A DNA stretch of 64,000 nt from Lewinellaceae bacterium (GTDB taxonomy: Bacteria > Bacteroidota > Bacteroidia > Chitinophagales > Saprospiraceae), in assembly GCA_020636275.1 (NCBI GenBank), contig JACJYD010000002.1, positions 1 to 64,000 of the forward strand, in the 5' to 3' direction. Under the pieces are notes generated by a model. The model did not search any database. It was not told the DNA's origin and was given only the letters and a program-made list of their open reading frames with translations. This document shows, piece after piece, positions 27,026 through 34,493 of the stretch (within the stretch, counting starts at the first letter, position 1; every line of letters starts with the position of its first letter). A program made the translations under genes and the position numbers.

Positions 27026-27478
27026 ATGAGAAAAACATCTACACTTTTTTTGATCTTCACCTGCCTCCTTTTCGCACCCACCCTTCATGGACAAGGGGCC
27101 GAAAAGGTCCTGGTGAAATCCTTCAATCTTGAAGGAAACTACGCCGTTAAACTGGACTTGCCGGGGATTGTTGAAGTGAAGGAGTGGGACAATGCATATA
27201 TGCGCATCGAAATGCATATAGCAGTTGACAATGTCAACGAATCACTCCTTCGTACCCTGATCCAAACCGGGCGTTACAACATCTACGGCAAAACGGAGGA
27301 AGGAGTCTACAAGGTATTTATTCCGGGCTTGTCCAAGCAGGTCAAGGTAGGAGGCAAAGAGATCGATGAAACGTTCTCCTTTACCATCCTTTGTCCTTCG
27401 GAAGTAGGGATCGTGGAAGAACCCGAACCCGAAACGGCCCCGGCGCCGGACCCCAATATCCTCACGTCCAGTTTGTAA
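27026..27478 (+). CDS. Small exported protein, paralogue of the next gene
   Basis: A 150-residue protein with a signal peptide (residues 1-23, ending LHGQ) and a body beginning KVLVKSFNLEGNYAVKLDLPG. The same pattern, F-[DN]-L-[EA]-G-x-x-x-[VL]-x-L-D-L-x-G-x-V-E-[VI]-x-x-W, opens the body of the protein at 27563, so the two are related. The repeating strand pattern suggests a beta-rich fold like the adhesin-type DUF4097 group, but this is inference. The C-terminus is acidic and Pro-rich. A purine-rich GGGAGG precedes the ATG by 6 nt. A terminator separates it from its paralogue. Confidence 0.7.
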   Translation: MRKTSTLFLIFTCLLFAPTLHGQGAEKVLVKSFNLEGNYAVKLDLPGIVEVKEWDNAYMRIEMHIAVDNVNESLLRTLIQTGRYNIYGKTEEGVYKVFIPGLSKQVKVGGKEIDETFSFTILCPSEVGIVEEPEPETAPAPDPNILTSSL

Positions 27479-27500
27479 CAAAACCTGTTACTCAGGCGTT

Positions 27501-27539
27501 AAAAAGGTACGCAGGGAAGTCCCTGCGTACCTTTTTTTT
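27501..27539 (+). terminator. Rho-independent terminator between the paralogous small genes
   Basis: AAAAAGGTACGCAGGG (27501-27516) and CCCTGCGTACCTTTTT (27521-27536) are perfect 16-bp arms, followed by further T residues. Confidence 0.93.
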
Positions 27540-27562
27540 CGCAACTTGCAAAAAAAATTCAG

Positions 27563-27979
27563 ATGCGTTGGTTCTACATCATCTCCTTTGTCTCCCTGAT
27601 CCATACCACCAGCTCGGCACAGAATGAAAAAGTGATCCACCAGGCTTTCGATCTGGCCGGGATCGATAAATTGACCCTGGACCTGGTCGGGGAGGTTGAG
27701 ATCGAATTCTGGGCGGGCGATAATGCCCTTAGCGAAACCAAGATCCAGATCTGGGACGCCCCTCCGCATGTGTTGAAGTACTTTGTGGAAGAAAAGAAAC
27801 GCTATGAAATCCTGGAATCCCGCAATGGGAATTCGCTGACCCTCAGCGCTAATGACCCTATGCGCGACCCGATCCGGTATAAGGAAACCACTTGTTTCGA
27901 GGCCGTAAAACTGCGCCTTTTTGTGCCTGATAATTTTGATAAAGTAGGGGAGGGGGTCTATCAGCGCCGCGGGCGTTGA
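27563..27979 (+). CDS. Small exported protein, paralogue of the previous gene
   Basis: A 138-residue protein with a signal peptide (MRWFYIISFVSLIHTTSSAQ) and an N-terminal half matching its neighbour at 27026 (KVIHQAFDLAGIDKLTLDL, GEVEIEFW). It ends YQRRGR. No catalytic motif or lipobox is seen. Both genes look like outer-surface or periplasmic beta proteins from a tandem duplication that has diverged strongly in the C-terminal half. Function unknown. Confidence 0.7.
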   Translation: MRWFYIISFVSLIHTTSSAQNEKVIHQAFDLAGIDKLTLDLVGEVEIEFWAGDNALSETKIQIWDAPPHVLKYFVEEKKRYEILESRNGNSLTLSANDPMRDPIRYKETTCFEAVKLRLFVPDNFDKVGEGVYQRRGR

Positions 27980-28000
27980 TTATTTCGTTATTCACATTAC

Positions 28001-29587
28001 ATGGTTAGAACGATCGAGTTAAAGTTGTTGCCTTCACAGGCCGTTCGGGAGGATATTGTGCGCCGCCGGGCTGCCGAACGGGCAGGCGTTCCGGATAAAG
28101 ATGTCCGCCATGTCCGCCTGCTCAAACGCTCTATTGACGCCCGGGGCCACCAGCCTATGATCCTGCTGCGCGTAGAGGTATACATCCAGGAAGAATTTAC
28201 CCCAGAAGCTCCCATCCTGTCGGGATATCGGGAAGTGAGCGACCGTCCTCCGGTGCTGATCGTAGGCGCCGGACCTGCCGGATATTTCGCAGCGCTGGAA
28301 CTGATCGAGATCGGGCTTAAACCGGTCTTGTTCGACCGGGGAAAGGACGTGCAAACCCGGCGCAGGGACCTGCGCGCCATTCAACAATTCGGGGAGGTGA
28401 ACCCACACTCCAATTATTGCTTCGGAGAAGGCGGCGCAGGCACTTATTCAGACGGCAAGCTCTATACGCGCTCCCACAAACGCGGTAGCATCGAAAAAGC
28501 CCTGCGCCTCTTTGTCGAGCACGGCGCCCTGGCAGATATCCTCGTCGATGCCCACCCGCATATCGGCTCCAACAAACTACCCGGGATCGTGGCCAATATG
28601 CGCGAATCCATCCAGAAATACGGAGGCGAGGTCCACTTCGATTCGCACGTGACCGATCTGATCGTCCGGGGCGGAAAAATGGAAGGGATCATCGTCAACG
28701 GAACCGACGAGTATTTTTCCCCGGCCGTTATCCTGGCTACAGGACACTCGGCCAGGGATATCTACTACCTCCTGCACGCCAAAGGGATCCGCCTGGAAGC
28801 TAAGCCTTTTGCCCTGGGTGTTCGGGTGGAGCATCCCCAACCCCTGATCGACCGCATTCAGTATGGGCAAAGTCCGCGCGACGAGCATCTGCCCGCTTCG
28901 AGCTATCGCCTGGCCTGCCAGGTTGACGGCAGGGGCGTCTTTTCGTTTTGCATGTGCCCCGGCGGTTTGGTCGTACCGACTGCAACCGCTCCCGGCGAGA
29001 TCGTGGTCAACGGCATGTCGTTGTCCCGGCGCGACTCCCCATACGCCAATTCGGGAACGGTAGTGGCGGTGGAATTGGAGGACTTGTATCCCTTTCAACA
29101 ACACGGGTTGTTTGCGGGGTTGGAATTCCAGCGATCCGTTGAACAGGCCATGTTCGGCTATGGAACGGGGGGGCAGCAGGCTCCGGCGCAACGCATGACC
29201 GATTTTGTCGCCCGGAAGGTATCCGCTTCTCTGCCGCCCAGCTCCTATATTCCGGGCCTGATCCCGGCGCCGCTGCACGAATTGTTGCCCGCCGGCATTT
29301 ACCAGCGCCTGGCCAAAGCGGTCGGGGAATTCGGGCACAGCATGAAAGGTTATTATACCGAAGAAGCCAATGTCATCGCCACCGAAAGCCGGACCAGTTC
29401 TCCGGTCCGGATCCCGCGGAACAAAGACACTTTTATGCACGTTGAAATAGAGGGACTTTTTCCCGCCGGAGAGGGAGCCGGATATGCGGGCGGAATTATC
29501 TCTGCAGCGATGGACGGTCAAAACATCGCCCGTGCGGTGGGCCATTTTGTGCAAGAAAGAAACCACCCTGTAAATTATTCCATGTGA
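28001..29587 (+). CDS. FAD-dependent oxidoreductase (COG2509-like)
   Basis: A 528-residue flavoprotein. Residues 1-80 are a separate alpha/beta N-terminal domain (ELKLLPSQAVREDIV ... ILLRVEVYI). A Rossmann fold follows with VLIVGAGPAGYFAALELIE (FAD binding), then GEGGAGTYSDGKLYTR, VILATGHSARDIYYLL and the FAD-closing PAGEGAGYAGGIISAAMDG. The order and length match an uncharacterised, widely conserved dehydrogenase family whose substrate is unknown. It overlaps the SDR gene by 4 bp (GTGA), so the two are translationally coupled and may act on the same pathway. Confidence 0.85.
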   Translation: MVRTIELKLLPSQAVREDIVRRRAAERAGVPDKDVRHVRLLKRSIDARGHQPMILLRVEVYIQEEFTPEAPILSGYREVSDRPPVLIVGAGPAGYFAALELIEIGLKPVLFDRGKDVQTRRRDLRAIQQFGEVNPHSNYCFGEGGAGTYSDGKLYTRSHKRGSIEKALRLFVEHGALADILVDAHPHIGSNKLPGIVANMRESIQKYGGEVHFDSHVTDLIVRGGKMEGIIVNGTDEYFSPAVILATGHSARDIYYLLHAKGIRLEAKPFALGVRVEHPQPLIDRIQYGQSPRDEHLPASSYRLACQVDGRGVFSFCMCPGGLVVPTATAPGEIVVNGMSLSRRDSPYANSGTVVAVELEDLYPFQQHGLFAGLEFQRSVEQAMFGYGTGGQQAPAQRMTDFVARKVSASLPPSSYIPGLIPAPLHELLPAGIYQRLAKAVGEFGHSMKGYYTEEANVIATESRTSSPVRIPRNKDTFMHVEIEGLFPAGEGAGYAGGIISAAMDGQNIARAVGHFVQERNHPVNYSM

Positions 29588-30258
29588 GCACACCAAAGAA
29601 AATGAAATGCATTCTCGTTACCGGGATAAGAAGCGCGATCGGGGAAGCCGTCGCCCAACTTTTCCGGGAACACAATTATTATGTCTACGGAATAGATAAA
29701 GAAGAGGAAGGATACGGAGCCCATGTCGACCGCTTTATTCATTTCGACCTGCACCAATTTGTGCGGGATGTGGAGTACCGGATCCGCACTTCGGAAGAGC
29801 TGGAACGGTTGATCCCCAATCTGGATGTGCTGGTCAACAACGCGGAGGTCCAAAAGCTGGACCGCCTGAAAGACATCAAACTCGACGACTGGCAGGAGAC
29901 CCTGAATGTCAACCTGACGGGGCCGATGTTGCTGAGCAAATTGTTTCTGGATCAATTGGAAGCCAGCAAGGGTTGTATCATCAATATTGCCAGCATACAC
30001 CACCTGTTGACCCGGCCGGCCCATTTGACCTACGCCACGTCCAAAAACGCCCTTGTCGGCCTGACGAAAGCCATGGCAGTCGACCTGGAGGGACGGGTGC
30101 GGGTCAATGCGATCAGTCCGGCTACAGCCGACTCGCCCGGCCTTCCCGGTATGGCGGAGGAGGTTGGCCGGCTCGCCTTTTTCCTGGCATCCGCGAGCGA
30201 GGGCCATATCAACGGGATCAATATTTCACTCGATTCCGGGATCAGCTCCACCTTGTGA
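29584..30258 (+). CDS. Short-chain dehydrogenase/reductase (SDR)
   Basis: A 224-residue SDR. The coenzyme-binding turn is TGIRSAIGEAVA (TGxxxAIG), the NNAG motif reads NNAE, and the active-site Ser and Tyr-x-x-x-Lys appear in NIASIHHL and YATSKNALVG. The C-terminus ends GINISLDSGISSTL. It is short for the classical family (about 250), partly because the substrate loop is reduced. GTG at 29584 overlaps the previous stop; an internal ATG at 29602 is the alternative start. Substrate unknown. Confidence 0.85.
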   Translation: MSTPKKMKCILVTGIRSAIGEAVAQLFREHNYYVYGIDKEEEGYGAHVDRFIHFDLHQFVRDVEYRIRTSEELERLIPNLDVLVNNAEVQKLDRLKDIKLDDWQETLNVNLTGPMLLSKLFLDQLEASKGCIINIASIHHLLTRPAHLTYATSKNALVGLTKAMAVDLEGRVRVNAISPATADSPGLPGMAEEVGRLAFFLASASEGHINGINISLDSGISSTL

Positions 30259-30311
30259 TTACATATTATGAAAATATTTTTTTAATTTCGTCTTGTTAAA
30301 AAATGCCTAAG

Positions 30312-30329
30312 TACTTTGTAAACAAAGTA
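30312..30329. promoter_or_regulatory. Perfect 18-bp palindrome upstream of the LytTR regulator gene
   Basis: TACTTTGTAAACAAAGTA is fully self-complementary and lies 117 bp before the regulator's start. Such a symmetric AT-rich site fits a dimeric DNA-binding protein. No binding protein can be assigned. Confidence 0.5.
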
Positions 30330-30349
30330 TCTTTCTGAAAGTGCTATTG

Positions 30350-30384
30350 ATCCGGATGTGCGGGCAGCGCCCGCACATCCGGAT
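30350..30384. terminator. 16-bp GC-rich hairpin upstream of the LytTR regulator gene
   Basis: Arms 30350-30365 and 30369-30384 are perfect complements with loop AGC. The following TTAATAAG is weakly U-rich, so it may end the SDR transcript, or act as an attenuator or RNA structure in the leader of the regulator gene 62 bp downstream. Confidence 0.55.
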
Positions 30385-30445
30385 TTAATAAGCAATTCCA
30401 AGTCGGTAGAAAAAACGCTTCTTTACACATTAAAAACAATTTCCC

Positions 30446-31207
30446 GTGATTAAAGCCGTACTCGTAGAAGATGAGATCAAAGGGATGAACAACCTGAAGA
30501 ATCAGTTGGCCAAGTATTGCGAAGAGATCGAAGTGATCGGCGAGGCCACCAATATCCAGGAAGCTCAGGACCTGTTTGACGATCCCGAATTTCAGCCCGA
30601 TGTGGCCTTTTTGGACATTAACCTGACGGATGGCCTGGTTTTTACGCTGTTGAACGAACTGCGGCCGGTCGACTTCGACATTATTTTCGTTACGGCCTTC
30701 AACGAGTTTGCCATCAAAGCTTGTGAATACAGTTCGATCGGGTATATCATGAAACCCATCGACCCGGAAGCCCTGCAGGCTGCCGTCAAGCGGATCCGCC
30801 CCCGCCGGGATAGCCGGATCGAAAACCGCCTGGATGTCTTCAACCATGTGTACAACAACCCCAACGCCTTTGAAAAAATGAGTATTTCGGCGTTGGACGG
30901 CATCTATTTCGTCAACCTGCGCGATATCGTGCGCTTTGAAGCCGAAGACAACTACACGCATATCTTTCTGCAAAGCGGAGAGAAGATCACCGCTTCCAAG
31001 ACGATCAAAGCCTATGAAGAAATGCTGGCCGGGCTCAACTTCTACCGCGTTCACAAACGGCACGTCATCAACCTGAACTACATGCGCAAGTTCGTAAAAG
31101 GCGATGGTGGCTACCTGGTGATGGACGACGGCAAGAAAATCGACGTATCCCGCCGACGCCGGCCTTCCTTTATGGAGCAGATGCGCCGCTTGCAGGAAGT
31201 ACTCTAG
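30446..31207 (+). CDS. LytTR-family response regulator
   Basis: A 253-residue two-component regulator. The receiver domain (1-120) carries the acidic pair in VLVEDE (Glu8-Asp9), phospho-acceptor Asp57 (VAFLDINL), Thr in FVTAF and Lys in YIMKPID. The LytTR DNA-binding domain (about 145-250) shows the family features: ISALDGIYFVNLRDIVRFEAEDNYTHI-type start (split as GIYFVNLRDIVRFEA and DNYTHIFL), FYRVHKRHVINLNYM and a basic C-terminus. The start is GTG (30446). It precedes a double-glycine peptide gene and a LytS-type kinase, its probable partner. A palindrome and a hairpin precede it. Confidence 0.92.
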   Translation: MIKAVLVEDEIKGMNNLKNQLAKYCEEIEVIGEATNIQEAQDLFDDPEFQPDVAFLDINLTDGLVFTLLNELRPVDFDIIFVTAFNEFAIKACEYSSIGYIMKPIDPEALQAAVKRIRPRRDSRIENRLDVFNHVYNNPNAFEKMSISALDGIYFVNLRDIVRFEAEDNYTHIFLQSGEKITASKTIKAYEEMLAGLNFYRVHKRHVINLNYMRKFVKGDGGYLVMDDGKKIDVSRRRRPSFMEQMRRLQEVL

Positions 31208-31316
31208 ATCCGCACCGGAATTTCCTCTCAAACAGGTGCGGGACCATGCGGTACAATAATGTTTTATAGGAAAAAAATTTATGTTTTTCCAATGGCAAAA
31301 CTTTGCCTGCTTGGGT

Positions 31317-31346
31317 TTTGCCGTTGGGATTAATTTTATACCTTTG
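31317..31346 (+). promoter_or_regulatory. Bacteroidota promoter of the double-glycine peptide gene
   Basis: TTTG at 31317-31320, 18 bp spacer, TACCTTTG at 31339-31346 (full TAnnTTTG). Transcription would start near 31352, giving a 5' leader of about 65 nt before the ATG at 31417. Confidence 0.65.
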
Positions 31347-31416
31347 AATTGGGTTTACAGGCCCCCCAAGAGCCCGTATCATTAACAATCCCTTTACATT
31401 CCAAACTGATGTTGCT

Positions 31417-31569
31417 ATGGGAAAATCCAAAAAAAGAGGTCTTGACGATCTGAAAAAGGACCTGAAAGAGCTCAAGAAAGAAGAAATGAAAAATATCGTC
31501 GGGGGGCGGGACAAGAAAAGCAAGTGGAAGCGTTGGCTGAACATTTGCGGCAACATCCTCCCGCAGTAA
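31417..31569 (+). CDS. 50-residue double-glycine leader peptide (bacteriocin- or pheromone-like precursor)
   Basis: A 50-codon frame beginning MGKSKKRGLDDLKKDL and ending with TAA at 31567. Residues 9-30 form an amphipathic Lys/Glu/Leu helix ending LKKEEMKNIVGG, which is the classic double-glycine leader ending (L at -12, E, I/V at -3, GG at -2/-1). Cleavage after Gly30 would free the 20-residue peptide RDKKSKWKRWLNICGNILPQ, strongly cationic, with two Trp and one Cys. Such leaders are normally removed and the peptide exported by C39-peptidase ABC transporters; none is in the window. It has its own promoter and terminator and lies between a LytTR regulator and a LytS kinase, so it may be their signal, a bacteriocin or a RiPP precursor. 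Confidence 0.75.
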   Translation: MGKSKKRGLDDLKKDLKELKKEEMKNIVGGRDKKSKWKRWLNICGNILPQ

Positions 31570-31590
31570 AACACGGCCCTTCGATCTTTG

Positions 31591-31630
31591 AAAAAGAGGT
31601 TGCAATTTTCTGCAACCTCTTTTTCGTTTT
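31591..31630 (+). terminator. Rho-independent terminator of the peptide gene
   Basis: AAAAAGAGGTTGCA (31591-31604) and TGCAACCTCTTTTT (31611-31624) are perfect 14-bp arms around ATTTTC, followed by CGTTTT. It begins 21 bp after the peptide's stop codon. Confidence 0.9.
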
Positions 31631-31780
31631 ATACACATGCCGAAGTGATTGGGGATTAGTCCGGCTGCCTGCCGTCAAATCCGTTTTTCTTCCTTCTGGC
31701 GCTCGTCATCTTACAGGTATTCCTATAATTCCTTCAGATCTTCCACATATATGCAATTTTTTACTATCTTTCGCGACCCG

Positions 31781-33739
31781 ATGGAAAATTCGGATAGTAT
31801 GAGAGTTCCGACGGCGATCAAGGCGCCCCCCAGCCAATGGGAGCGGCAATTAAAAGAGCAGAAGGACGACCGGCAGCGTTTGGTGTTGCTGGATCGACTG
31901 GTCAGCCATTATCAGTTTACCAACGCCAACCGGGCCAAGGCATTGCTGAACGAAATGGGGCAACTGACCGAACAACTGGATATGCCCGACTTCTCCATCC
32001 ACTATTTTCTCTACCAGGGGTTTGTCGAAAACCAGCTCTACAACTTCTCCCAGGCGGAGGAGTACTTCAAAAAAGCCAAGGATATTATTGAAGAACGGGG
32101 AGATATCACCGAACAGGCATCGGTCTATATCCAATTGGCAGGGGTGTACATCAACCAGTACGAGATGGACAAGGCTTCCTCGCTGCTGGACAGGGCTACC
32201 AAACAGCTCAAGTTGTTTCCCGAGGCCCGGTTATTGGCCCGTATCGTCTGCCGGGAAGGTTATGTGCACCTCCACTATTCCAATTACTCCAAAGCCATCG
32301 AGTCCCTGCTCGAGGCCGACAAGCAATTTCAAGCCGTTCCCGGCCCTCTGGATTATATGGACTACTACTTCCTGACCCTCGTCTACAGCGGCTTGGGAAA
32401 GGTTTTTGAGCACAACAACGAGTGGAAGAAGAGCGTCCGCGCCTACCGCAAGGCAGCGGATATGTGCGAAAATCTCGGCATGCGCACCCGCCTGTCGTGG
32501 CACTACCTCAATGTCGGAAGCGCCTACATGGCCCTTTTGGACAATGAAAATGCAGAGGCTTATTTCAAAAAAGCGCTGGACGAACGCGACGACCCCAGCG
32601 CCCAGGCCCGGGCCAGCGCCTATGCCAACCTGGGTTATATCGCCTTCCAAAACCGGAAGCTCGATGAAGCCCTCAAATTGTTCAACCGCGCCGAACGGAT
32701 CTACAAAAAGGTCAAAGCCGACGATTTTTACAATTTCTCCAACCTGGAACGCTGGCGGGCGCAGGTCTTCCTGGAAATGGGGCACAACGACAAGGCCATG
32801 CAACACTACGTATCGGCCTACGATTTTGCCAAAAAGATCCAGGACTACAAGCAGATCTCCGGTATCCTCAAGGAGATAGCCAGCTACCACGCCGATATCA
32901 ACGATTACAAAAGCGCCTACGAATACCAGTCCCTGTACGATCAATACGCCGAAAAATACGCCACCGACCTCAACGAACGCCGGGTCACGGAACTGGAGGT
33001 CAAGTACGACGCGGAGAAGAAAAAGAAAGAAGCGGAACTGCTCCAACTCCAGGCGACCCGCCTGCAGCTGAAAGCCCTTCGGGCACAAATGAACCCGCAT
33101 TTTCTCTATAATGCCCTCAACGGCATTCAGAATTACATCACTTCCAACGAGGTCAAGAACGCTTCGAAATACCTGGCCAAGTTTGCCACCCTCATGCGCA
33201 AAAGCCTCGAATATTCCGAATTGGAGATCATCTCCCTGGAGGAGGAGATCGAATTTTTGGAAGACTACCTGACCATCAATGCCAAGCTCCGCTTTGAAGA
33301 CAAACTGTTCTTCGAGATCGAAGTGGATGACGAGATCGAGGAAGATATCCTGGGGGTCCCGACCATGATCATTCAACCCTACGTGGAGAATGCCATCGAG
33401 CACGGGCTGCGGAGCCGGAAAAAGGGCAATATCAAGATCATTTTCTCCTTGCTCGACGACAATAACCTCCTGTGTGTGGTGGAAGACAACGGGATCGGGC
33501 GGGAAGCTGCCAGCAAGCTGAACCAGAACAAGGTCGAAGGGGTGAACTTCCGTTCCATGGGAACGAGCATTACCGAAAAGCGCCTCGAGATCCTCCACCA
33601 GATCAAGGGGGGCGAACATTATGTCCACACCATTGATCTGAAAAATCCCCGCACCGGAAAACCGCTCGGAACGCGCGTGGAGATCAAGATCCCGATCGTG
33701 GATATCCAGTTGCCGGCCAACTCGATGGGGTACCGATAA
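31781..33739 (+). CDS. Soluble TPR-LytS sensor histidine kinase
   Basis: About 652 residues with no membrane segment. Residues about 20-390 hold roughly eight to ten TPR repeats (AEEYFKKAKDIIEE, AYMALLDNENAEAYFKKAL, ANLGYIAFQNRKLDEALKL and similar), then a Lys/Glu-rich coiled coil (about 400-430), a LytS-type kinase core with phospho-acceptor His near residue 440 (QMNPHFLYNALNGIQ), and an HATPase domain (PYVENAIEHGL, VVEDNGIGRE, GTRVEIKIPI). The frame is open 44 codons upstream; ATG at 31781 is chosen because TATCTTTC, close to a -7 box, precedes it at 31765. The input would have to be cytoplasmic and read by the TPR array. The likely partner is the LytTR regulator at 30446. Confidence 0.9.
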   Translation: MENSDSMRVPTAIKAPPSQWERQLKEQKDDRQRLVLLDRLVSHYQFTNANRAKALLNEMGQLTEQLDMPDFSIHYFLYQGFVENQLYNFSQAEEYFKKAKDIIEERGDITEQASVYIQLAGVYINQYEMDKASSLLDRATKQLKLFPEARLLARIVCREGYVHLHYSNYSKAIESLLEADKQFQAVPGPLDYMDYYFLTLVYSGLGKVFEHNNEWKKSVRAYRKAADMCENLGMRTRLSWHYLNVGSAYMALLDNENAEAYFKKALDERDDPSAQARASAYANLGYIAFQNRKLDEALKLFNRAERIYKKVKADDFYNFSNLERWRAQVFLEMGHNDKAMQHYVSAYDFAKKIQDYKQISGILKEIASYHADINDYKSAYEYQSLYDQYAEKYATDLNERRVTELEVKYDAEKKKKEAELLQLQATRLQLKALRAQMNPHFLYNALNGIQNYITSNEVKNASKYLAKFATLMRKSLEYSELEIISLEEEIEFLEDYLTINAKLRFEDKLFFEIEVDDEIEEDILGVPTMIIQPYVENAIEHGLRSRKKGNIKIIFSLLDDNNLLCVVEDNGIGREAASKLNQNKVEGVNFRSMGTSITEKRLEILHQIKGGEHYVHTIDLKNPRTGKPLGTRVEIKIPIVDIQLPANSMGYR

Positions 33740-33887
33740 GCCTTTTTTGCGCACGTTCCCTCCCGAAAATGACTATTTGAAGACGCTTTTCTGCCGTTTC
33801 CTAACGACAAAATACCGCTCACCATTACCTTTTACCCGGAAACTAAAATCCTGTATTTGGTGTGGTATCCCTGTCTATCTTGTCAAC
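33740..33887. other. Start of a 754-bp non-coding gap (33740-34493); no feature seen in this part
   Basis: Between the kinase stop and the first hairpin module I see no convincing gene or site, only short frames without family features. The remainder of the gap carries the two hairpin modules described separately; 33990-34100 is likewise featureless. Confidence 0.5.
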
Positions 33888-33989
33888 AGTTTTCTCATAG
33901 TATGTTTAAGAATTCCTACACTCTTTCCCTTCTAGGGTGTAGGATTTTTTTTTACCAGAAAGGGGGCGACCGGCGGTCGCCCCCTTTCT
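33888..33989 (+). ncRNA. Promoter-like box plus two successive terminator hairpins (module 1)
   Basis: AGTTTTCTCATAGTATGTT (33888-33906), also present exactly at 34103-34121, is followed directly by a hairpin (TCCTACAC 33914-33921 / GTGTAGGA 33937-33944) and nine T residues, then by a perfect 15-bp GC-rich hairpin (33957-33971 / 33975-33989) and another T-rich run. TTG at 33880 and TATGTTTA at 33901 resemble a Bacteroidota promoter, in which case a very short RNA consisting of the hairpins would be made. It could equally be a double terminator of the kinase gene. Confidence 0.45.
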
Positions 33990-34102
33990 GATTTTATGTT
34001 TTTACCATTTCCTAAACAGATGCCGCCACTGACGTTGCCGGGGTGGCGTAACCTAATTCACCGGTAAAATTCAGGGCAAACACCCTTTAATTTGCATCGT
34101 GT

Positions 34103-34487
34103 AGTTTTCTCATAGTATGTTATATGTTAGAACTCCTACATCCCGCGTTTCTCCGATGCGGAATGTGGGAGTTTTTTTTTTGAGGAGGGCTCGCTGCGCG
34201 AGCCCTCCTCCTGATTTTTTCGGATGCGGGATGTGGGAGTTTTTGAGGAGCCGGAGCGCAGCAGGTGCACCGACTCCTCTTGATTTTCGGATGCGGCATG
34301 GGGAGTTTTTGAGGAGGGGGAGCGCAGCATGCGCACCAGATCCTCTAATTTTTTTTCCGATGCGTGATGTAGGAGTTTTTTTAGGAAATGGAGCGCAGCA
34401 GGCGCACCGACTCCTCTAAATTTTTTCGGATGCGGGATGTGGGAGTTTAAGAGGAGGGGGAGCGCCACTGCGCTCCCCCTCCTCTTA
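34103..34487. repeat. Tandem array of five 67-70 bp hairpin units (module 2)
   Basis: After the second copy of the 19-bp box (34103-34121) and the element CTCCTACATCCCGC (34133-34146), a unit recurs at about 34153, 34221, 34288, 34357 and 34427. Each unit is CGGATGCGGGATGTGGGAG (or near), a T run, a hairpin opening GAGGAG and closing CTCCTC, and another T/A run. The hairpins of the first and last units are perfect (13 bp and longer); the middle three share AGCGCAGC and are imperfect. The 34133 element can pair with each of the five downstream copies, best with units 2 and 5. No open frame is preserved. It ends 6 bp before the stop codon of the convergent pbpC gene. Confidence 0.8.
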
Positions 34488-34493
34488 ATATTT

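Noticed and set aside
31649..31780. 44-codon N-terminal extension of the LytS kinase
   Set aside because: Ser/Arg-rich, lacks TPR features, and lies before a promoter-like TATCTTTC that fits a start at 31781.
34103..34487. CRISPR array
   Set aside because: Unit-to-unit similarity extends over the whole period, with no unique spacers, and the repeats are imperfect with hairpins and T runs.
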